Positions 46,297-58,429 of a stretch of DNA of 64,000 nt are shown one piece after another. Both the position numbers and the translations under genes were made by a program. Source of the DNA: Cordilura impudica (taxonomy: Eukaryota > Arthropoda > Insecta > Diptera > Scathophagidae); contig OY821517.1 of the NCBI GenBank assembly GCA_963682025.1, positions 55,973,716 to 56,037,715 on the forward strand, in the 5' to 3' direction. The notes below the pieces were generated by a model, which worked only from the letters and a program-made list of their open reading frames with translations, was not told the DNA's origin and ran no database searches. Within the stretch, counting starts at the first letter, position 1; the number at the start of each line of letters is the position of its first letter.

Positions 46297-46860
46297 AAGC
46301 AGGTGTCCTTCAGGGAAATATTCTAGGACCTGTTCCCTATACAATGTTTACTTCGAATATGCCCACTATTGTGGAATCGACCAGTGTAACGTACGTAGAT
46401 AACACTGCAATGGTGTCTCTATTGAATCTCTTGGTTACTAAAATGGAACATTAAAGAGAATTCGGAGAAATCGGTCCATGTGGATTTCACTCCAAGAAGA
46501 AATGAATGCCTACACAGTATTTTAATGAAAATCGTTAGACCGAAGGCTCACTTGAAAAGATCGCATAAAATTGAAACGAAACATCAAAACGAAAAAACGT
46601 ATTGGCTTTAGGTCCAGATGTACAAAACTATTCTTTAGCCAAGTTGGAACTTTGGTATACAACTTTGGGGAGCAGCTAGTAACGCCAACATTGAGATTTT
46701 GCAGAGATATCAATCGAAAACACTACGATTATTAGCTAATGCTCCATGGTTTCTAAACAACAAATGTATACATAATGACACAATAACAGAAGAAATTAAT
46801 AGTTTCAAATATCTTATTAAAAGGACATCATATACCTGACTTCCCTTTTTGAAAATATAA
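46297..46860 (+). pseudogene. Jockey-type reverse transcriptase fragment
   Basis: On +: AGVLQGNILGPVPYTMFTSNMP (about 46302), STSVTYVDNTAMVS (YADD box altered to YVDN, about 46380), KENSEKSVHVDFTPRRNEC (about 46455), MYKTIL and WNFGIQLWGAASNANIEILQRYQSKTLRLLANAPWFL (about 46642-46755). This matches the RT palm-to-C-terminus of jockey elements, with an internal gap near 46560. The catalytic DD is lost and no poly-A tail is evident. Confidence 0.85.
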
Positions 46861-46886
46861 ATATGTACATAATATTTTTATAATAA

Positions 46887-47246
46887 CTAGCAGATTCCAT
46901 CGCTCGAAATTCGAGTGCAATTTCTAGGCAGCTTTATTTTTCAACTTAGCCAATTCACAAACCAACACTTTTATGGTTTATTATTATTGTGAATGAAGAT
47001 AACAAACTCATTAACAAACGCATTAACAAATTTAACACACACAGAGCATTGTATAATTTTATGTGTGTGTTAGTAGCAACTTTAAATGCAATTTACTCAA
47101 AATAAAGGAAAAATTTAAAAATCTGTAAATCTACAAAACGGCTAAAAAGAAATACCTTTCAAATAATATACGTTTGGTCAAAAACAGGTAAAACGGTAGA
47201 AGAAAACATCGGTCACAAGAAACCGCCTAGCCTATTAATTTTGTAA
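46887..47246 (-). mobile_element. Small Helitron-like element, copy 9
   Basis: Read on minus: ends CTAG at 46887-46890, with the hairpin CTCGAAATTCGAG just inside. The 5' end is degraded (cctattaattttgtaataa). The internal body matches the other copies. Confidence 0.8.
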
Positions 47247-47724
47247 TAATATATAAATGAATTATTTCTTTTTTTTTTTTTTTACATTGAGCTCAGTGGA
47301 ACTCAGTATAATAAGTTAGGGTTAATATCTATAAGTTTGGTTTATCATTGTTTATATCCACCACACCACTGGAGGGTATATATCAGTTTGTCAATCCGTT
47401 TGTAACTCATCGAAATAAATTCCGGAGACACCCTGTCCACAATACGTCGAGTAGGCCATACTATTTAGGCTTAAAATTTTCGTCATAATCTGCAGTTGGA
47501 GCCTCTAGGCCGAATAGCCGAGGAATGACGTACGAATATGTACGAATATAAACTAAAAATAAGTGAAAAATGTTTATACGTAACAGAACAAGTCCATATC
47601 CATACACATTTTTGATTGCTTGTTGCTTTTGGGTTTTTTTTTTTTTTGTATATGTGAACAACAACAAGCAAAAAAAAATATGTATACATCGTCTAATTTT
47701 CGCAGTCGTAAGCAAACGTGTTTT
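47247..47724. other. Spacer with a DINE-end-like fragment
   Basis: caccacaccactggagggta (about 47370) and tttgtcaatccgtttgtaac (about 47385) resemble a diverged DINE-type end. The rest is AT-rich with poly-A/T runs and no gene. Confidence 0.4.
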
Positions 47725-48470
47725 ACATATAAAGTACATTTTATAAAAGAAAGAACTTTTTATAAAAAAGTAACTTTTTTATAAAAATCTATTTTATACA
47801 AAAGTACGTTCTATAAAAAAAGTTCTTGTTATAAAATAGTACCTTTTATAAAAAAGTTCCTTTTAGGAAAAAAATACTTATTATACAATAGCACCTTTTA
47901 TAAGAAGGTAGGTTTTATAAAAAAGTACTTTTTTAAAAAGTACCTTTTCATAAAAAAGTAACTTTAAAAAATAACTTTTTTGAAAAAAAATCTGTTATAA
48001 AAAACTACATTTTATGAAAAAGTACCTTTTATAAAAAAGTAACTTTTTAAAAAAAAGTACCTTTTATAAAAAGTACCTTATATAAAAAAAAGTCGTTTTT
48101 ATATAAAAAAAGTAGCTTTTAATAAAAAAAAAAGTTATTTTTATATAATATCAAAAATTACCTTTCTTAAATAGTAGTTTTTTTATAAAAAAAAGTAAAT
48201 TTTTATAAAAAAGTACTTATTATACAATCTTTTATAAAAAAAGTAGCGATTATAAAAAGTACCTTTAATAAAAAAGAGCCTTTTATAAAAGAGTACCTCT
48301 TATCAAAAGTTACCTTTTTTAAAATATTACCTTCTATAAAATTGTACCGTTTATAAAAAGTACCTTTTATAAAAAAGCACTTTTTACAATAGTGTTTTTT
48401 TTTTATAAAAAGGTGCTCTTTATAAAAAAAAGAGTTCGTTTCACAAAAAACAACTTTTATAAAATCTAGG
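47725..48470. repeat. 17-bp minisatellite, block 3
   Basis: Diverged agtaccttttataaaaa units with many indels, more eroded than blocks 1 and 4. Confidence 0.9.
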
Positions 48471-48843
48471 CAATATTTTTGTTTTCTGAAGTTCGGAAAA
48501 TAGATGTATATGGGGACTATAACATAAAATGATCCAACAGGGACTACTGATTAGTAGGTACAATAGACAAAGATACACCAAATTTTATCGAAATATACAA
48601 GATACTCAGGATGTTAGAAACACCGACTAATGTGATTATTTGTATGGAGGCTAGATCTGGGCATGCACCGATTTCCATCAATTTTAATAGTGTTTGGATG
48701 GACAGGCAGACAGACGGACGGACACGGACGGACGAACTTTGCTAAATCGACTCAGAAAGTGATACTGAGTCGATCACTATAATAAAATGCCACATATTTT
48801 TTGTAGTTTACACATATTTTTTGTAGTTTACACCTTAGACTAA
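48471..48843 (+). mobile_element. Mini-me core element D, interrupted by a MITE
   Basis: Contains gacagacggacggacac (about 48709), the core gctaaatcgactcagaaagt at 48741 and ataataaaatgcc. It ends at cttagactaa, where the MITE 48844-49236 is inserted. gaggtacttac after the MITE leads into the next satellite block, exactly as after the copy at 50206-50403. Confidence 0.7.
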
Positions 48844-49236
48844 TGCCGTTTTCTTTTCTGACAAAAAATATCGCACTTTATTTGCACTTTTTTCAAAAAG
48901 TGTATTTTTTATTTATTCTAAATTAAAAGCAACCTTATCTTATACATCAATCCAAAGGTCACAAAGAGCAGTGTTCATAGCATGCAAAATATTATTACCT
49001 TCTTTGAAGTCATAGGGTGAAAATATTCAAAAAGGGGAACAATGGGGAAATATTCTCACACTATGATCTGAAAGAAGTCTTTGACTGCAATTTTATGCGA
49101 TTTACGAGTGCTCGACCTTGAGACCTTTCAATTGATGTATAAGATAATGTTGCTCTTAATTCAGAATATAAAGAAAAATACACTTTTCGAAAAAAATGCA
49201 AATATGCGACATTTCTTGTCACAAAAGAAAACGGCA
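48844..49236. mobile_element. MITE with long inverted repeats and TAA duplication
   Basis: Ends TGCCGTTTTCTTTTCTGACA (left) and TGCCGTTTTCTTTTGTGACA (right, read inward); the inverted similarity extends roughly 110 bp. Flanks are taa (48841-48843 and 49237-49239), and the empty site ttagactaagaggtacttac exists at about 50395-50414. A 3-bp TWA duplication suggests PIF/Harbinger, which is inference. No ORF. Confidence 0.88.
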
Positions 49237-49249
49237 TAAGAGGTACTTA

Positions 49250-50205
49250 CAAAGTACCTTTTATAAAAAAGTATATTTTATAAAAAAGTACGTTTTATAA
49301 AAAAAATACCTTTTAGAAAAAAGTACCTTTTATAAAATAAGTACCTTTTATAAAAAAAATACCTTTTAAAAAATAAGTAGCTGTTATAAAAAAGTATATT
49401 TTATATGGAAATGTACCTTTTATTAAAAACTTTTTATAAAAAAAAGTATCTTCTATAAAAAAAGAATATTTTATAAAAAAAAGTATCTTTTATAAAAAAG
49501 TAAGTTTTCTAAAAAATAACTTTCATAAAATAGTACATTTTATAAAAAAAGTACCTTTTATAAAAAGTACCTTTTATAAAAAAAGTACCTTTTATAAAAA
49601 CGTAACTTTCATAAAAAAGTACCTGTTATAAAATAAGTACCTTTTATTAAAATGCAGCTTTTGTAAAGAAATTACCTTTTATAAAAAAAGTACCTTTACT
49701 AAAAAAGTACCTTTTATACAAACGTACCATTTATAAAAAAGTACCTTTTATAAAAAAGTACCTTTTATAAAAAAGTACCTTTTATAAAAACGTAACTTTC
49801 ATAAAAAAGTACCTTTTATAAAATAAGTACCTCTTATTAAAAAGCAGCTTTTGTAAAGAAAGTACCTTTTATAAAAAAGTACCTTTACTAAAAAAGTACC
49901 TTTTATAAAAAAGCACCTTTTATAAAAAAGTACCTTTTATAAAAAAACACCTTTTATAAAAAAGTACCTTTTATACAAACGTACCTTTTAATAAAAAAGT
50001 ACCTTTTATAAAAAAGTACCTTTTATAAAAAAGTACCTTTTATAAAAAAGTACCTTTTATAAAAAAGTACCTTTTATAAAAAAGTACCATTTATAAAAAA
50101 GTACCTTGTATAAAAAAGTACCTTTTATAAAAAAGAACCTTTTATAAAAAAGTACGTTTTATGAAAAAGTACCTTTTATAAAATAAGTATCTTTTAAAAA
50201 AAGTA
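49250..50205. repeat. 17-bp minisatellite, block 4
   Basis: Highly regular agtaccttttataaaaa units, especially 49990-50150, where many consecutive units are identical. There is also a longer-period repetition: the run with aacgtaactttcataaaa at about 49594 recurs at about 49792. Confidence 0.95.
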
Positions 50206-50403
50206 CTAAATTTCATCAAAATATATTCATATTTGATACCTATAGTTTGATTGCAAAGTTTGCATGGACAGGCAGACAGAGGGATGGACGGACGGAGGGA
50301 CTTTGCTAAATCGACTCAGCAAGTGATACTGAGTCGATTACTATAATAAAAGGTCACAATTTTTTTTTAGTTTACACCCTCACCACATGTCCCTTAGACT
50401 AAG
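50206..50403 (+). mobile_element. Mini-me core element E
   Basis: aaatttcatcaaaatatatt, gacaggcagacagagggatg, the core tttgctaaatcgactcagca (about 50302) and cttagactaa. It is the un-interrupted twin of element D and supplies the empty site for the MITE. Confidence 0.75.
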
Positions 50404-50420
50404 AGGTACTTACAAAAGTA

Positions 50421-50796
50421 GTCATCATGAAAAACCATTCTTTATAATAAAAAGTAACTATTATAATTTTAATCTTAAAAAGTATATTCTAATTTCATCA
50501 GATCATTCGGGGAAATGCGAAAAAAAATTATCTATTAAAGTTTATTCAATCAGCTGCGAGTACCCTAAATGTTAATTAAAAAAATACTGAAACCGTTACA
50601 AAGCGTTTTTCTTTTCAAACTCATATAAAAAAATACATATTCTTGTAAAATGTCTCTATTATGAGCTGTTATTAATACGATCCAATTAAAATATTTGTTC
50701 TAGTTTTTGTTTGCTCAAGGTCCATTTGAACACAACAACAAGCTGATAAAGTAATATGGTCAAATCACTCTTTGCAAAACCAAATACATTTAGCTT

Positions 50797-50839
<43 letters not shown>

Positions 50840-52627
50840 AGAATTAATATAACATAGAAATTAAAAAAAAAAAAAAAAAAATGAATAAATAAAACCAATT
50901 TTGATAATCAATTTATAACTGTTTGTAAGTAAAAAAAAACGAAACTTTAAGTTTTTTGTGTGGCGCCATATGTAGATTATGAAAAATATTAATAAAAAAA
51001 AATTAACTAAAAAATATATATATATTCATATTGCTGTAGTTATAAAACAAGTGCAAATAAGAAATTAGCTTAGAATTTTAATTATTTTAAGATTTTACGT
51101 CATTGCGGTTCTTTAAAATATGGATGAGGGCTTTAAAAAAAACTTACAATACGTTCATATAGGACAATTTTAAGAAGCAGCCTTTTTATTTTAAACAATA
51201 TTTATAAAATGAATAAGTACAATTTGAAAATAACTATATGAATATCTCATTATTCTAAATTTAAAACCACAAAATCAAACAAAATCTTTACATTCGAATA
51301 AATATATGTATAAATACTTATGTTGCAAACAATGCTAGAACATGAATATAAATGACCCCATCCTATTGTGAACGATCATTATAATAAAATTAAAAAAATA
51401 ATTATTGTTGTTAAATTAAAGAATTGCATTTTTGTTAAATATGATGTTGAGACAAAACCGCTTAAAAACTACACATGTAGATCACATGTTATAAATTTTG
51501 AACAAATTGCAAGATTAGCTCAAAAAGGACAGGCAGACGACTTAAAGTCTAAACAGCCTGTTTATACATGTGTTTGTTTTTGTGTTGTTGGTTTTTTCTT
51601 TTGTAACGAACACCCTCTGGGAAAATTTATTTTTAACATTTTCCATATTACGGTGAAAAAATCAGAAAAAACAACACGTTAGTCATGCTTGTAAAATCGG
51701 TTTTACTTAAACTGTATTTCCATATAGCAAAGTTATTAAATTGGTAATTTCTATTAGAGGTGGGTCTAAACACATATTGGTTACGCCCCTTTAAATTATA
51801 GTAATGAATATGATTTTTACTATTTAGAAATTTATTTGTAGCTGCTAATTACCAGAACAAAGAAATAAGGTTTCTGTCATTAATTTTTACCTTTCTTAAT
51901 TTCTGTGACATTTCTTCATTTAAACTTTGTTTTCTTGGGAAATCAAAGTTATGCAGGGGTCTTTTTTTATTAGAAATGTGCTGGGAACGAGTAGTGGCGA
52001 GAATTTTAAAAGTTATAATTAAATCTTAGATAATTATACTTTTTCAATTTCATAAAGATTTTTATTATTAATTTCTTAGCAATGAAAAAGAAAAAAATAC
52101 AAGACCAGGGTGTTGTCTTTTCCAACAACATATGAGATCTATAAAACTAGGAAGTGCTGGTTTTAATTATAGAACCTGCATATTTTCTTCTAAAGCAGTA
52201 GCATGAAGGTACATTTAACAACTCCCCCCATACGAGTAAGAAGTGCCAAGAAAAACAATCTGCTGCCTAAAGGAATTGTTATGGAGAGAAATGTGATGGT
52301 GTTTTGAAGGAAATTGAAGACCAGCATAGAAAAAGTTTACACTTATTTTCTTTACGCGATCATTAGATGTTTCAAATGACAATATTAAGTGAAAATTTTA
52401 AAATATATTGAAGTGAACTCACAATCAGATAAGAAACAAATTTAAACATTCTCAATCAATATGAATCTGGAATATTTGATTATTGTTAACCAATAAATCG
52501 ATATTTCACAGATTTCCAATTTAATTAAAAATTTATTTGTTTATATTAGAAACAAAATGTTGGCAAAAATAAATAATTTATTATCATATTTGTATCATGA
52601 AGTCCAGTTTATTTAATTCCTTTTTTA
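50421..52627. other. AT-rich non-coding stretch
   Basis: Poly-A runs at 50799-50838 and 50863-50880. A 104-codon open frame (51368-51682) has no recognised motif. No TE ends found. Confidence 0.4.
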
Positions 52628-52639
52628 TCTATATATATA

Positions 52640-53995
52640 AAATTCATTTTCTGTTTGTTTGTTTGTTTGTTTGTTTGACCGCTATACAAATTTTTATTTT
52701 TCAACGGATTTTCCTGAAATTTTGTACACATGATCTCTATACCCCAGGAAAGGTCGCCGTATACTTTTTACCGGCCACGCCTACTTTTACGCCCACTTTT
52801 TATGTAAAATTCATTTTCTGTTTTATTCATATTTGTTCACTATACAAATATTTATTTGTTAACAGATTTCTCTGAAATTCGGTAAACACGATCCCTGTAT
52901 TCCAGCCAAGGTCGCCATATACTTTTTATCGACCACGCCTACTTTTACGCCCACTTTTTATATACAATTCATTTTCTGTATTTTGGTATATTTGTTCGCT
53001 ATACAAATTTTTATTTTTCAACGCATTTCTCTGAAATTGGGTACACACGATCTCTGTACTCCAGAGAGGTCGCCATATGATTCTTGCCGGCCACGCCTAC
53101 TTCTACGCCCACTTTTTATACAAAATTAATTTTCTATTTTTTGGTATATTTGTGCACTATAGAAATTTTTATTTGTTAACAAATTTCTCTGAAATTCGGT
53201 AAACACGATCCCTGTACTCCAGCTAAGGTCACCATATACTTTTTATCGACCACGCCTACTTTTACGCCCACTTTTTATATACAATTCATTTTCTGTATTT
53301 TGGTATATTTGTTCGCTATACAAATTTTTATTTTTCAACCGATTTCTCTGAAATTTGGTACACACGATCTCTCTGCTCCAGGGAAGGTCGACATATTCTT
53401 CGTACTGGTCACGCCTACTGTTACGCCCACTTTTTGTATACAATTCATATTCTGTTTTTTGGTACATTTGTTCTCTACACAATTTTTTTTTAAACGGATT
53501 TCTCTGAAATTTGCTACACACGATCTCTGTACTCCAGAGAGGTCACCATATGATTCTTGCAGGCCACGCCTACTTCTACGCCCACTTTTTATACAAAATT
53601 AATTTTCTGTTTTTTGGTATATTTGTTCACTATTTTTATTTTTCAAGGGATGTCTAAAATTTGGTCACACCATCTTTATACTACAGGGATGGTCACCATA
53701 TGCTTCTTACAGGCCACGCCTACTTTGCGCCAACTTCTATGTATATAAAACTTATTTTATCCTTTTATTTGTTTCTTTATTTTATTGCTATACAAACTTT
53801 TATTTTTCAATGGTTTTCTCCGAAATTGAGTACATATTCCAGGGAAGGTCGTCATATGATTTTTACCGACCACGCCTACTTTTACGCCCAAGTTTCATAT
53901 AAAATTCATATTTTGTTGTGTGGTATATTTCTTCCCTATACAAATTTGTACTTTTCAACGGATTTCTCTGAAATTTGGTTTACACGGAAATAAGT
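52640..53995 (+). repeat. Tandem array, nine units of ~152-167 bp
   Basis: The unit begins aaattcattttctgt (52640, 52807, 52973, 53127, 53283, 53441, 53594, 53748, 53900). It continues with ctatacaaatttttattttt, gatttctctgaaatt and ccacgcctacttttacgccc. Cys/Pro-rich open frames across it are artefacts of the repeat. Confidence 0.9.
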
Positions 53996-54239
53996 ACACG
54001 GTGAACAAATTCCCCAAACTTAAAAAAAGGCACCCAAAAGCAATGAACAAATTCCCCATTTTTTTTAATCGAAAGAAAAAATGAACTTACTCCCCAAATT
54101 CATTCTTAAATTTTTAAATATTTTTATTTAATGAATTTTGTTAAATATTTATTTTAGTAAACATTTGCATACTCCTCTCAATATATGTCGTACAATAAAC
54201 GCATTTAAAATGGGTATTCTTTTCAATAGCATTATTTCG

Positions 54240-54905
54240 GTGCGCGGAAGCTACGCGCACGGGGAATACAGCTTAGCCAGAATATCGGAATGATCTAAAA
54301 AATATATTTTGACAATTAAAATAAGTTGGCAACAGCTGCGCGGCAGCACAGGTGTGGTTGCGAAACGCGCGGAAGCGGCGCGCGGCGCGCGACCGCGGAC
54401 TCGGACGCGATGGATGCGGACGCGACGCGCTCTCGGAACACAGCTCAGCTCAAATATCGTAATGCTCTAAAAAATATGTTTTAGGAATTAAAATAAGTTA
54501 ACGAAAACTAAGCGGCAGTACGGGTAGTAGCTGCGAGGAAGCGGCGCGAGGCGCGCGAACTCGGACGCGACGGATGCGGACGCGACGCGCTCTCGGAACA
54601 CAGCTCAGCTAAAATATCGCAATGCTCTAAAAAATATGTTTTAGGAATCAAAATAAGTTAACGAGAACTAAGCGGCACCACGGGTAGTAGCTGCGAGGAA
54701 GCGGCGCGAGGCACGCGGACGCGACGCGCTCTCGGAATGCAGCTCAGCTAAAATATAGCAATGCTTTAAAAAATATGTTTGAGGAATTAAAATAAGTTAA
54801 CGAGAACTAAGCGGCAGCACGGGTAGTAGCTGCGAGGAAGCGGCGCGAGGCGCGCGGACGCGGACGCGACGGATGCGGACGCGACGCGCTCGCGGAACAC
54901 AGCTT
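54240..54905. repeat. CpG-rich tandem array (GCGGCGCG / GACGCGACGCGC)
   Basis: Units of about 140-173 bp alternate a very G+C- and CpG-rich half (agcggcgcgaggcgcgcg, ggatgcggacgcgacgcg) with an AT half (aaaaaatatgttttaggaat). Anchors cagctcagct/cagcttag occur at about 54268, 54441, 54603, 54744 and 54901. It is strikingly unlike the surrounding AT-rich DNA and contains no gene. Confidence 0.88.
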
Positions 54906-55865
54906 AGTGAAATGTCGTATGATAAATTTTATCTACGTATGTGAAATAATTACCTGTTGATCAAAAGATCAAAAGAGGCCACACATATACTATAAGCAGC
55001 TGCTTAAAAAGAGACCTTGCGACACAATATTAAACGTCGCATTAGTCTTTCATTTCTGAAACTTGAATTTGATGTCTCTGCTCAATGATGATCACTTATT
55101 GAATGAAGTAATTCAATTTTTAAAAGTTCCGATTCCTTTAACTTGCGAACCATTCCGTTATATTTGATGTTTATAAATAAACTGAAAAAAAACTTAAAGC
55201 GGTTTCGCCGCTTATTTTTGAAGCATTTTTGCTGCAGCATCTTATAAAAAACTTCTAAATTAAAAAATCAAAAAATTTTTAATTGAAATAAAAAATGAAT
55301 TTACTGCCCATACAAATTTTGGGGAGAAAGTTCATTTTATTGGGGAATTTTTTAATTGGGAACTAAGTACTCAGCACCTGGTAAGCATAGTGAACCCTTT
55401 TTCAAGTCAAAGGCCTTTTTATTCCGGGCAAGACCGGGTAAAAACAGCTAGTATTATATATAAAAAAAAATATTGAAAGTAGACAGATTTTTAGCATAAT
55501 AAAACACTCCTGAGTAATATTTTAATAAAATACATAAAAATATTAAACAAAATTAAATAATTATTTTAAAAATGGCTGTATTATTTTCGAAAATATTCCC
55601 CATTAAAATTGGTGCTTTTGAATGGGTTTGACCGAATGTCACAGCACTTTTGCCACTTCAATTAAGGTACCTCCAGATTATAAATTCTTAACGCATCACA
55701 CATTTATTCAGGGGGTCGAAAAACGTTCACCAAGGATATTTTTTATTTTTTTTTTTTTTATATATAGGAATAAAAGGAAGTCGTTGGTCTATATGTGCAA
55801 GATTTTGTCTTGTCGGAAAATTTCTTGCAAACAAAAGGATATGTACCATTCAGAACTGGCCGTTG

Positions 55866-55902
55866 CACTGTGGACCATATTTTGAGAAGGCGGCCAAAAT
55901 TC
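55866..55902 (+). repeat. RSS-like left end, third element
   Basis: Heptamer CACTGTG, 21-bp spacer, nonamer-like CCAAAATTC (55894-55902). Confidence 0.6.
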
Positions 55903-56384
55903 ATTTTTTAATGGTTAACGATTTTAAAGTTATGGTATTCATTTGAAAGTAAATACCGGGAGCCAAAAAATTGGGACTCTATTTAAACATATCACAGCGT
56001 CACAGGGTCGTCGAAAATGGACTTTCTCAGTATTTTGCTAAAATTAAAATTTTTTTTTGTAAATTTTAATTTTTAAATGGCTGTAACTTTTTTGTTTTAA
56101 AAGCGTTTAAAGTAAGATAAATTTTATATAATTTTGTAACTTCTAAGCTATTAATGTTAGAATATGAGTCGTTTAGAAATTAAAAAGAAAAAAATTTTAA
56201 AAATGTCAAAATTTCCCGAAAACCAACAACTTAATAGAGCATAACTCCTGTCCATCAAAAGCCATAAAAAAAATCTTGCACTGTTCTGTAGTCCGAACCC
56301 TCCCCTACAGAACTATACCCCATTGTATCCCGCCAATTTCCGCCCGTGTGCACCACAACAATTTTTCTGACCCAAGGTCAGATA

Positions 56385-56530
56385 CTTTGTGCAAAATTTA
56401 CGAATACAAAAGTTTTCCACTATGTGGTTAGGGTAAAATGAGTTCGGCCAGATGTTTGTAATTACCAAAAATATTGGTCCTATGTCCATCTTTTATTATA
56501 CGGATCGACTCTGTGTGTTATGAATACAAA
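56385..56530 (-). mobile_element. DINE-like 3' fragment, reversed
   Basis: Minus strand reads gagtcgatccgtataataaa, agatggacataggaccaata and ccacatagtgg near 56420, i.e. the core-to-hairpin segment of the DINE-like repeats. The microsatellite and 5' part are absent. Confidence 0.65.
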
Positions 56531-56992
56531 AGTTGGTCGTACCGGTGTATTTTATTTGCGTGAGTTTATTTGTTTTTTATACTGACAGAAAAAGCAAACG
56601 GTAGAGTTGACACGAGTTGTTATATACTTATAAAAAAGGATTGAGACAAAATTATCAATTATTATTTTATTTTTTTTTTATTTAAAAATTTATGTATTAA
56701 TTTACAATAAAAATTGATATAGAAACATTTAAAAAGACAATAAAAAAAATGTTTAAATAAAGCCAAAACATACGACTTTTTCACTGAAACTTCTCTTTCT
56801 TGAACCAATATCAGGTAACTTTTACGTTCGCTGCTTAATAAATTATATTTGAACTCGGGCTCTTTCAAAAGAAAGCCAACCTTTGGCCCTTGTGAAGTTT
56901 ACGAGGGCCAAAGTTTGGCATTTTCTGACAAAATTTAACTTACAAAATTTTACAGTATAGTTGTAAAATTGACTGAAAAATAAGACATTATA

Positions 56993-58211
56993 ACGGGTCC
57001 GCCAAATAACTTTTTTTTTTTTTTTTTTTTTTTTGAAATGCATTAAAAAAAAAGTACTGAATATTATCTCAAATTTCTTTTTTTTTTTTATTTGAAAGTA
57101 CAATCCTTCCGGTTAATAATGGAAAATAATTTCATTCAAATGGCTGCCTCGGTCCAATTTTTAAGCACATTATCGATTGTGTGCAGCTGTATTTCAACAA
57201 TGGCTTCACGAATATTGTCCTTTAAAGCGTCAATTGTCTCTGGCTTGTTGGCGCCACACTTATCTTTGAGGGCACCCACAAATAATAGTCCAACTGTGTC
57301 AAATCGCAGCTCCGAGGTGGCCAAACGACATTAGCTCTGCGGCTGATAATGCGATCTTCAAAAACAGGGCGCAAAACATCGAGTGTAGCTTCGGCTGTGT
57401 GGCACGTAGCGCCGTCCTGTTGAAACCAAATGTTGCCAATATCCTCCTCTTCAATTTTTTTGAACAAAAATTCGTTCAACATGGCCCGATAACGATCGCC
57501 ATTGACTGTAACGGCCACTCCTTGCTCATTTTCGAAGAAAAATGGCCCAATTATGCCTCTGGACCAAAATCCCCACCAAACAGTGACTCGTTTTGGATGT
57601 ATCGGCTTTTCAATGTATGCGTGCGGGTGTTCTGTGCCCCAAATGCGACAATTTTGCTTGTTTACATACCCGCCAAGATCAAAATGAGCTTCATCTGAAA
57701 AGATGATTTTTTTTGGCAAAATCGACATCTGTAAGTCGATCGCAGGCCCACTTAGCGAAGCGAAAACGCATTGGATGGTCAGTTGGCTTCAACTCCTGAA
57801 CCAATTGGACTTTGTATGGCATCATACCAAGGTCTTTATGCAAAATTCGTCTCAATGATGCCTCCGAAATGTTCAATTCTTGAGAACGACGGTGAATTGA
57901 TGTTGATGGCGCTTCACGCACACTTTCTGCCACAGCAGCAGGCTTCGGTTTATCGATGAGGATGCCAGTTTCTTTCACTTTTTTCACAATATAACGAACA
58001 TACGGAGCTGACGGTGCTTCTCTTCTTCCAAAATCCGTACGCAATTTTCGCACACATTCTGCAACATTACCATGATTTTCAAAGTAATGTCGCAATGTTT
58101 CCCAGCGTTGTTCAAGCGTATGCACAACCATATTCGTTCAGCGGAAGGATAAAACTAATTATCTGTCAAATCAGAACTAGTTGAAAAATAAATGTTAGAT
58201 GGCGGACCCTT
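56993..58211 (-). mobile_element. DD41D mariner, second copy of the 19204 family
   Basis: Ends acgggtccgcca (left) and aagggtccgcca (right, inward) are flanked by TA (56991-56992 and 58212-58213). At 1219 bp it is about 100 bp shorter than its sibling, partly through deletions in the gene. Confidence 0.92.
57136..58131 (-). pseudogene. DD41D mariner transposase, deletions and frameshifts
   Basis: Start MVVHTLEQRWETLRHYFENHG at 58131. Relative to the 19204 copy it lacks about 13 residues after ILIDKPK and part of the LTEDADF region, where the frame shifts near 57715. It then reads KKIIFSDEAHFDLGGYVNKQ (first D), RVTVWWGFWSRGIIGPFFFENEQG, QQDGATCHTAEATLD (second D) and CDLTQLDYYLW (third D). 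A 1-bp loss at 57280 shifts to GALKDKCGANKPETID. The C-terminus is also shortened (KNWTEAA). Confidence 0.9.
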
Positions 58212-58429
58212 TATAAAAAAAACCTTTTTTTAACCTTTTAATACTTCACTTTTGTACTAAAATTCAACTAAAAACTAAGATGTATTTTAAACCCTCCATA
58301 ATTTTTTTTAATTATATGTAGGTCGATATTTACGTTTTATAGCAAAAATTAAAGGATAAAGTCCCACCTACCAAACAAAAAAAAAAAAAAAACCCGCATA
58401 TCAAAATTCCAATCCAATCAAAAGTAATG

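Larger units (their letters stand above)
52628..55451 (+). mobile_element. Helitron-like element with internal tandem arrays
   Basis: Starts TCTATATATATAAAATTC after an A and ends gggtaaaaacagctag before a T, the usual form of insect Helitron ends. No Rep/helicase ORF, so non-autonomous. The interior is built of nine ~155-167 bp units, then a CpG-rich array bounded by inverted sequences (54044-54104 versus 55303-55350). Confidence 0.7.

Noticed and set aside
43907..50205. CRISPR-like array
   Set aside because: Units are 17 bp and contiguous, with no unique spacers, and the DNA is eukaryotic. It is a minisatellite.
51368..51682. 104-codon ORF as a host gene
   Set aside because: No recognised motif, AT-rich codon content and no neighbouring exon signals strong enough to support it.
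53243..53993. Cys/Pro/Thr-rich ORFs on both strands
   Set aside because: They arise from the ~155-bp tandem units of the Helitron-like element and repeat with it.
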